Below, piece by piece: positions 59,802-64,000 of a stretch of 64,000 bases of DNA. This stretch comes from CBDATA01 sp965202845 (GTDB lineage Bacteria > Acidobacteriota > Vicinamibacteria > Marinacidobacterales > Marinacidobacteraceae). The translations under genes and the position numbers were made by a program. The notes beneath the pieces were generated by a model, which saw only the letters and a list, made by a program, of their open reading frames with translations, made no database searches and was not told the DNA's origin. Position 1 is the stretch's first letter, and each line of letters starts with the position of its first letter. The DNA lies in NCBI GenBank assembly GCA_965202845.1, contig OZ241856.1, positions 1,674,001-1,738,000 of the forward strand, given 5' to 3'.

Positions 59802-61064
59802 TCACCAGCCTTCCGGAACCCGCTGGCCGAACACGTTGTAGCCGGTCTCCCGGTTGTAGACCTCGACCCCGTCCACGAACACCCGCATGACCAGGTTCTC
59901 GTAGGCGAGCGGGTCCGGGCCGCCCAGGATCACGAGGTCGGCGTCCATCCCCGGCGCCAGCGCCCCGATCCGATCCTCCACCGAAAACAGCCGGGCGCCG
60001 TTCCAGGTGAGCCCCTTGAGCGCGTCCTCCGGCGGCATCCCGCGGCGCACGAACATCGCGGCGGTGTGGCGGAGGAAGTACTGGTGGCCGTCGGGATGGT
60101 CCTGGTGGAAGGCCACTGCGCCGCCCAGCTCAGCGAGCCGCACCGGCCCCATCAGCTGTTCGCTTTCCCGGCCGTCGAACGGAAGGATCGGCCCGAAGCT
60201 GACCCCGATGCCCTCCCGGTGCATCTCCTCCGCGTGGGCCAGCGTGTTGTCGCCGTGATGGATGTACAGGTCCAGGTTGAAGAGCTTCTTCAACTCGATG
60301 GCGAAGGCCATCTGCCGGGCGCTGTGGGAGTGCACGCCCACCGGCCACTCGCGGGTGAGCAGCTTCCCCAGGGCTTCCAGGGTGAGGTCGCGCGGCGGGC
60401 GCGGACGCGCGGGGTCCGCCTCGTGGGACGCCAGGGCGTCCAGGTACTCCCGGCTCTTCTCCAGCTCGCCGCGCAGCAGGTCGAACACCCCCTGTTCGTC
60501 CTGCGGGAAGTTGGGGTACGGGGTCGTCGCCCGGATCGCGAACTTCATGCCGCCGGGCCTCCAGTACATGTCCTGGATCGTCCCGCCGCGCATCTTCAGC
60601 AGCGCCGCCTGGCCGCTGTTGGGGCTGCGGCTGCCGGTGGTGATGTTCTGGGTGGTGATCCCGGCGGCCAGCGCCAGCGCGAAGGCCGGATCGCTCGAAT
60701 CCAGCCCGTCGATCGCCCGGACGTGCGCGTTGATCGGGGACGAGAGCTCGTTGTTGTTGCTCCCGGTGGCCGGCAGGTTGAGCTGCTTGAACCCCATGTG
60801 CGAGTGGGATTCGATGAGCCCCGGAATCACGCTCATCCCGGAGGCGTCCACCACCGCGGCGCCCGCCGGGATCGGGACATCGGCGCCCACCGCCTCGATC
60901 CGCCCGTCCCGGATCAGCACCGTGCCGCCCGGAATCGGGTCGGCGGTCACCGGATACACCAGCCCGCCGACCACCGCGGTCACGCCGGATTCGGACGGCG
61001 CCCGCGGGCCGCAGCCGCCCGCCAGCAGCGCGGCGAGCAGGACGAACCGGAAACGGGAGGTCAT
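59802..61064 (-). CDS. Amidohydrolase lipoprotein (imidazolonepropionase-like)
   Basis: The 420-residue protein has a lipoprotein signal (LLAALLAGGC, Cys at about 18), the amidohydrolase sandwich and a TIM barrel with the HxH metal pair in GLIESHSHMG. GVHSHSARQM and LYIHHGDN supply further His ligands, and IGALAPGMDADLVIL closes the sandwich. It sits on the outer side of the membrane. Substrate unknown; relatives act on cyclic amides or dipeptides. The methyltransferase gene ends 18 bases upstream on the same strand. Confidence 0.86.
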   Translation of the reverse strand: MTSRFRFVLLAALLAGGCGPRAPSESGVTAVVGGLVYPVTADPIPGGTVLIRDGRIEAVGADVPIPAGAAVVDASGMSVIPGLIESHSHMGFKQLNLPATGSNNNELSSPINAHVRAIDGLDSSDPAFALALAAGITTQNITTGSRSPNSGQAALLKMRGGTIQDMYWRPGGMKFAIRATTPYPNFPQDEQGVFDLLRGELEKSREYLDALASHEADPARPRPPRDLTLEALGKLLTREWPVGVHSHSARQMAFAIELKKLFNLDLYIHHGDNTLAHAEEMHREGIGVSFGPILPFDGRESEQLMGPVRLAELGGAVAFHQDHPDGHQYFLRHTAAMFVRRGMPPEDALKGLTWNGARLFSVEDRIGALAPGMDADLVILGGPDPLAYENLVMRVFVDGVEVYNRETGYNVFGQRVPEGW

Positions 61065-61082
61065 CGCTCCGCCCGATTCTAC

Positions 61083-61928
61083 CTACCGAAGGTGAAGCGT
61101 CGGATACGCGAACGCGAGCCGCTCGGCCATGATCCGGATCGCTTCCGGGTTCTCGTCCACCAGCGTCGCGCTCCGGCCGGCGCGGAACGCCGCCTCGCCG
61201 GTGGTGCCGCTCCCGGCGAAGAAATCGAGCGCCCGGTCGCCGGGGTTCGAGTGGACGCGGACGATGCGGTTCAGGAGCGCCAGCGGCTTCTGCGTCGGGT
61301 AGCCGGTGCGCTCCCTCCCGGTGGGACTCACGATGGTTTGCCACCAGGTGTCGGTCGGGGTCTTGCCCCGCGCCGCCTTCTCCGGGCCGACCAGACCGGG
61401 AGCGAGATACGGGATGCGGTCGATGTCCTGGTAGCGGAACGTCCAGGTTTTCGGGTCGCGGGTGTACCAGAGGATGGTGTCGTGCTTCGGGGACCAGCGC
61501 GACTTCGAGCGCCCGCCGTAGTCGTAGGCCCAGATGATCTCGTTCCGAAAGCAGTCCCGGCCCAGGATGGCGTCCAGCAGCACCTTCGCGTAGTGGACCT
61601 CGCGGTAGTCCAGGTGGACGAACAGGGCGCCGCGCGGGGCGAGCAGGCGGCGCGCCTCGAGGAAACGCGGTTCGAGGAAACCGGGATAGTCGTCGAAACG
61701 ATCTTCGAACGAAGCGGCACCGATGGGGATGGTCCGGTAGCGCCGGCCCTGGAAGCCGGCGCGGTCGCCCGCCGGGTCGCGGACCGTCCGCTTGCGAGTC
61801 AGCCGCTGCGTCCGCCCGGTGTGGAACGGCGGATCCAGGTAGATGAGCTCGAAGGAGGCGTCGGCGAAGCCGCGGATCACATCCAGGTTCTCCCCCTGGT
61901 GGATTTCGAGTTTCGGCACGCTCCTCAT
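61083..61928 (-). CDS. Solitary adenine-specific DNA methyltransferase
   Basis: The 281-residue beta-class N6-adenine (or N4-cytosine) methyltransferase has DPPFHTGRT (motif IV, Phe replacing the usual Tyr) near the N-terminus and LDFFAGSGTTGEAA (motif I) near the C-terminus. GYPTQKPLALLNRIV, typical of the group, is also present. No nuclease gene is adjacent. An in-frame ATG at 61958 would overlap the divergent aminotransferase start, so I chose 61928 (MRSVPKL). Confidence 0.87.
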   Translation of the reverse strand: MRSVPKLEIHQGENLDVIRGFADASFELIYLDPPFHTGRTQRLTRKRTVRDPAGDRAGFQGRRYRTIPIGAASFEDRFDDYPGFLEPRFLEARRLLAPRGALFVHLDYREVHYAKVLLDAILGRDCFRNEIIWAYDYGGRSKSRWSPKHDTILWYTRDPKTWTFRYQDIDRIPYLAPGLVGPEKAARGKTPTDTWWQTIVSPTGRERTGYPTQKPLALLNRIVRVHSNPGDRALDFFAGSGTTGEAAFRAGRSATLVDENPEAIRIMAERLAFAYPTLHLR

Positions 61929-61956
61929 CTTCCCACGGGTAGAGTGCAGCCCTCCC

Positions 61957-62826
61957 ATGACGGCGCTGGCGAACGTGGACGGGCGGATCGGCCCTGCTGA
62001 CGCCGCCTGGGTGAGTCCGCTGGATCGCGGCTTCCTCTACGGCGAGGCGGTGTACGAAAACCTCCGCACCTACGACGGCGAACCGTTCCTGCTGGACCGC
62101 CACCTGGACCGGCTGCGGCGGTCCGCCGCCTGCGTCGGGATCGGGCTTCCGGCGTCCGACGACGCGATCCGGCGGCGCATCCGGGAGACCCGGGCCGCGA
62201 TGGAAGGGGACGGCGAGTCCTCGCTCCGCCTCATCCTCACCGCCGGACCGGTCGGCGGGGCGCCGTCGCTCGTGATCCTGGTCAGGCGGTTCGATCCGCT
62301 GCCGCCCGAAATGTTCGAAAAAGGCGTGGGGGTGCTGCTTTCCGACCGGGTCCGGGCGGTTCCCGGGGGGATTCCCGCGCACGTCAAGACGACGAACCTG
62401 CTCGGCGGGCGGCTTGCGGTCCGGGAGGCGGAGGCCCGGGGCGCGCACGAGGCGGTGCTCCGGGACGCCGGCGGGGCGCTCGCCGAAGGCGCGACCTCGA
62501 ACCTGTTCCTGGTCTCGGAAGGCGTAGTGCGCACCCCGGCGGATCAGGGCGGTCTGCTTCCCGGCATCACCCGGGAACTCACCCTCCAGGCGCTCGGGGA
62601 GATCGGGATTCCGCACGAGGAGGCGCGGCTTCCCGCTGACGCGCTCGCAACCGCCGACGAAGCCTTCCTGACCTCGTCCTCCCGCGAAGTGCTGCCGGTC
62701 GCCTGGTGGGTGGCGGGAGACGGCGCCCGCGCTCCGGTGGGCGACGGCCGGCCGGGCCCCCGGACGCTCGCGATCCTCGCCGGCTACCGAAGGGCGGTGG
62801 CCCGAATCCTCGCCGGCGGCGCGTGA
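61957..62826 (+). CDS. Class IV aminotransferase
   Basis: The 289-residue fold-type IV PLP enzyme has DRGFLYGEAVYENLRTYDG near the N-terminus, the PLP lysine K144 in HVKTTNLLGG and EGATSNLFLV. GLLPGITRELTL, the phosphate-binding region, follows. Branched-chain aminotransferase, D-alanine aminotransferase and aminodeoxychorismate lyase share these features, and the exact member cannot be told from sequence. The start shares the divergent gap with the methyltransferase (28 bases). Confidence 0.86.
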   Translation: MTALANVDGRIGPADAAWVSPLDRGFLYGEAVYENLRTYDGEPFLLDRHLDRLRRSAACVGIGLPASDDAIRRRIRETRAAMEGDGESSLRLILTAGPVGGAPSLVILVRRFDPLPPEMFEKGVGVLLSDRVRAVPGGIPAHVKTTNLLGGRLAVREAEARGAHEAVLRDAGGALAEGATSNLFLVSEGVVRTPADQGGLLPGITRELTLQALGEIGIPHEEARLPADALATADEAFLTSSSREVLPVAWWVAGDGARAPVGDGRPGPRTLAILAGYRRAVARILAGGA

Positions 62827-62889
62827 AAACGACGCATCCCGTACACTCCCCCGCTGGATTTCCCATTTCCCCGAGGAGGGAAGGACCCC

Positions 62890-63261
62890 ATGCAGCAGAT
62901 TCTCAGCCAGCACAAGGACAGTGCCTACGCGCTCCTCCGCATCGTGTCCGGCCTCCTGTTCTTCTTCCACGGAGCGCAGAAGTTCGGGTGGACCGGCGAC
63001 GAGGCGCGGGAGATGTTCACCCTCGTCTGGTTCGCCGGGCTGATCGAGGTCGTCGCCGGGCTGATGCTCATCGTCGGCTTCCTGACCGGAATCGCGGCGT
63101 TCCTCTCCTCCGGCATGATGGCGGTCGCCTACTTCATGGTTCACCAGCCGCGCGCGTTGCTGCCGATCGACAACGGCGGCGAGCTGGCCATGCTCTACTG
63201 CTTCCTGTTCTTCTTCATCTCCATGAAGGGCGCCGGGAAATGGAGTCTGGACAGCCGGTAG
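62890..63261 (+). CDS. DoxX-family membrane protein
   Basis: The 123-residue protein has four predicted helices: LLRIVSGLLFFFHGAQKF, the LVWFAGLIEVVAGLMLIVGF stretch, FLSSGMMAVAYFMVH and LAMLYCFLFFFISM. The 'R...g..f..hG..K.fg' pattern is typical of DoxX/SURF4-like proteins, linked in some bacteria to thiosulfate or redox handling. A GAGGAGG ribosome site precedes the ATG by about 10 bases. Confidence 0.88.
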   Translation: MQQILSQHKDSAYALLRIVSGLLFFFHGAQKFGWTGDEAREMFTLVWFAGLIEVVAGLMLIVGFLTGIAAFLSSGMMAVAYFMVHQPRALLPIDNGGELAMLYCFLFFFISMKGAGKWSLDSR

Positions 63262-63449
63262 GCGGGCCCCCGTCCGGGCCGACCCGATCCGATGACGACG
63301 GGCCCCGGGACGAGCCGAAGGTTTCGCGCGAAGTGGCGGAACGCGCGCTCTCGGTGATCGGCAAGTACAAATCGGGGAGCGCCGATCTCGCGGAGAACCA
63401 CGACGAGGAATACGCGCTGGCCATCGAGGAACGCTGGAAGTCCCGGTGA
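63240..63449 (+). CDS. Small unknown protein, 69 residues
   Basis: It begins inside the DoxX 3' end (22-base overlap) and has a Pro/Gly/Asp-rich first half. The helical second half (SREVAERALSVIGKYKSG, NHDEEYALAIEERWKSR) resembles the C-terminal helix of small antitoxins. There is no toxin gene next to it. I do not recognise a family; the coding call rests on codon pattern and position. Confidence 0.4.
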   Translation: MESGQPVGGPPSGPTRSDDDGPRDEPKVSREVAERALSVIGKYKSGSADLAENHDEEYALAIEERWKSR

Positions 63450-63500
63450 AGTCGCTCTACCCCGAAAAAAAACACCCGAATACTCCGAAAGGCTGACGGC

Positions 63501-64000
63501 TCAGAGCGGGAGGAACCCCTCGCAGACCCGGACGACCGGCCCTTCCATCACCGGCGCGTCCCCGGTGAGGTCAATGCGGACGAGGTCCCCGCTCGCCATC
63601 CGGACCGGGACCACCGGGGGCCATCCGTGGAAGCGGCGCGCCACCGTGACCGCCGCCGTCGCCCCGGTGCCGCAGGCGAGACACTCGGCTTCCACCCCGC
63701 GCTCCCAGGTCCGCATCCGGATTTCCCCGGCGTGCGGATCCAGCGCGACAAAGTTGGCGTTCGCGCCGGCGGGAAACGCCGGGTCCCACCGGATCGCGCG
63801 CCCCCGGACGTCCACATCCACCGCCCCGACGTCGGGAACCACCTCGATGGCGTGGGGAACCCCCACTTCCAGGAAGTAGAGATCGGCGTCCCCGCCCGGA
63901 AGGTCGCGCAAGACCACCCGGCGAACCGGGCTTGGCTGCGCCATAGCGACCCGCACCATGGCCGGCTCGCCAGGGAGGATTTCGGCGGCGAGCGCACCGG
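63501..64000 (-). CDS. dapF: Diaminopimelate epimerase, C-terminal part
   Basis: The open frame runs off the right edge, so the N-terminus and the first catalytic Cys are missing. The visible part has the VPHAIEVVPDV and GANANFVALD segments and the second catalytic Cys in ECLACGTGATAAV, the DapF signature. It interconverts LL- and meso-diaminopimelate for lysine and peptidoglycan. A Met at 63959 is internal, since the reading frame continues upstream. Confidence 0.9.
   Translation of the reverse strand, partial: GALAAEILPGEPAMVRVAMAQPSPVRRVVLRDLPGGDADLYFLEVGVPHAIEVVPDVGAVDVDVRGRAIRWDPAFPAGANANFVALDPHAGEIRMRTWERGVEAECLACGTGATAAVTVARRFHGWPPVVPVRMASGDLVRIDLTGDAPVMEGPVVRVCEGFLPL

Noticed and set aside
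63451..63500. A8 run as a terminator
   Set aside because: No stable stem precedes it on either strand.
1..64000. tRNA or rRNA genes
   Set aside because: I saw no cloverleaf with GGTTCRA-like arms or rRNA core sequence; a dedicated scan would be needed to exclude one.

Overview
The window is a 64 kb piece of a G+C-rich (about 70% by eye) bacterial chromosome, densely coding on both strands, with no rRNA, tRNA or CRISPR array that I could recognise. An orphan MacB/FtsX permease of the ADOP type (a family named for Acidobacteria), a DUF1552/ankyrin cluster, several periplasmic amidohydrolases and a DUF3810 protein together suggest an Acidobacteriota member, possibly from a metagenome. This placement is inferred from gene families, not from a marker gene.

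Layout. 1-3,206: tail of birA, an unknown protein and comEC. 3,182-6,615 (minus): an MmeI-like type IIL restriction-modification enzyme translationally coupled to mazG. 6,671-12,525: acs, pepA, a DUF3810 membrane protein and an L-2-hydroxyglutarate oxidase-like enzyme. 12,536-15,112: an AlbA_2/HATPase regulator and a secreted amidohydrolase. 15,109-18,360: exported catalase-peroxidase katG convergent with oxyR, each preceded by an OxyR-like site. 18,604-25,251 (minus): a run of exported or envelope genes (DUF1552, ankyrin, metallo-beta-lactamase fold, beta-propeller lipoprotein, HupE/UreJ) with a G12 tract just before the first gene. 25,369-29,470: a DUF4143 ATPase, then a minus-strand operon of DyP peroxidase, aquaporin and two alpha-carbonic anhydrases. 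29,561-38,667: ADOP permease, TAP-type hydrolase, NatAB-like exporter, trmB, an esterase, a DinB protein and a DadA-like oxidase.

38,680-51,861 (minus) is the most interesting part, a probable five-gene defence operon. It contains two paralogous type III-like Mod methyltransferases, a Res helicase-nuclease, a DnaK-like ATPase with a TPR-like C-terminus, and a superfamily 1 helicase. The two mod genes are nearly identical at both ends but unrelated in the central target-recognition region. G+C falls steadily toward the helicase, which points to horizontal acquisition. I do not know a described system with this composition.

51,879-64,000: an amidohydrolase-like protein lacking the metal-binding HxH motif, a split histidine locus (hisF-hisIE on plus, hisC-B-H-A on minus, overlapping tail to tail), pilM/pilN/pilO-P-like genes, another amidohydrolase lipoprotein, a solitary adenine methyltransferase, a class IV aminotransferase, a DoxX protein, a small unknown protein and the C-terminal part of dapF.

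Genes are packed tightly. ATGA start/stop overlaps are common within operons, and several convergent pairs overlap at their 3' ends, two of them by more than 130 bases.
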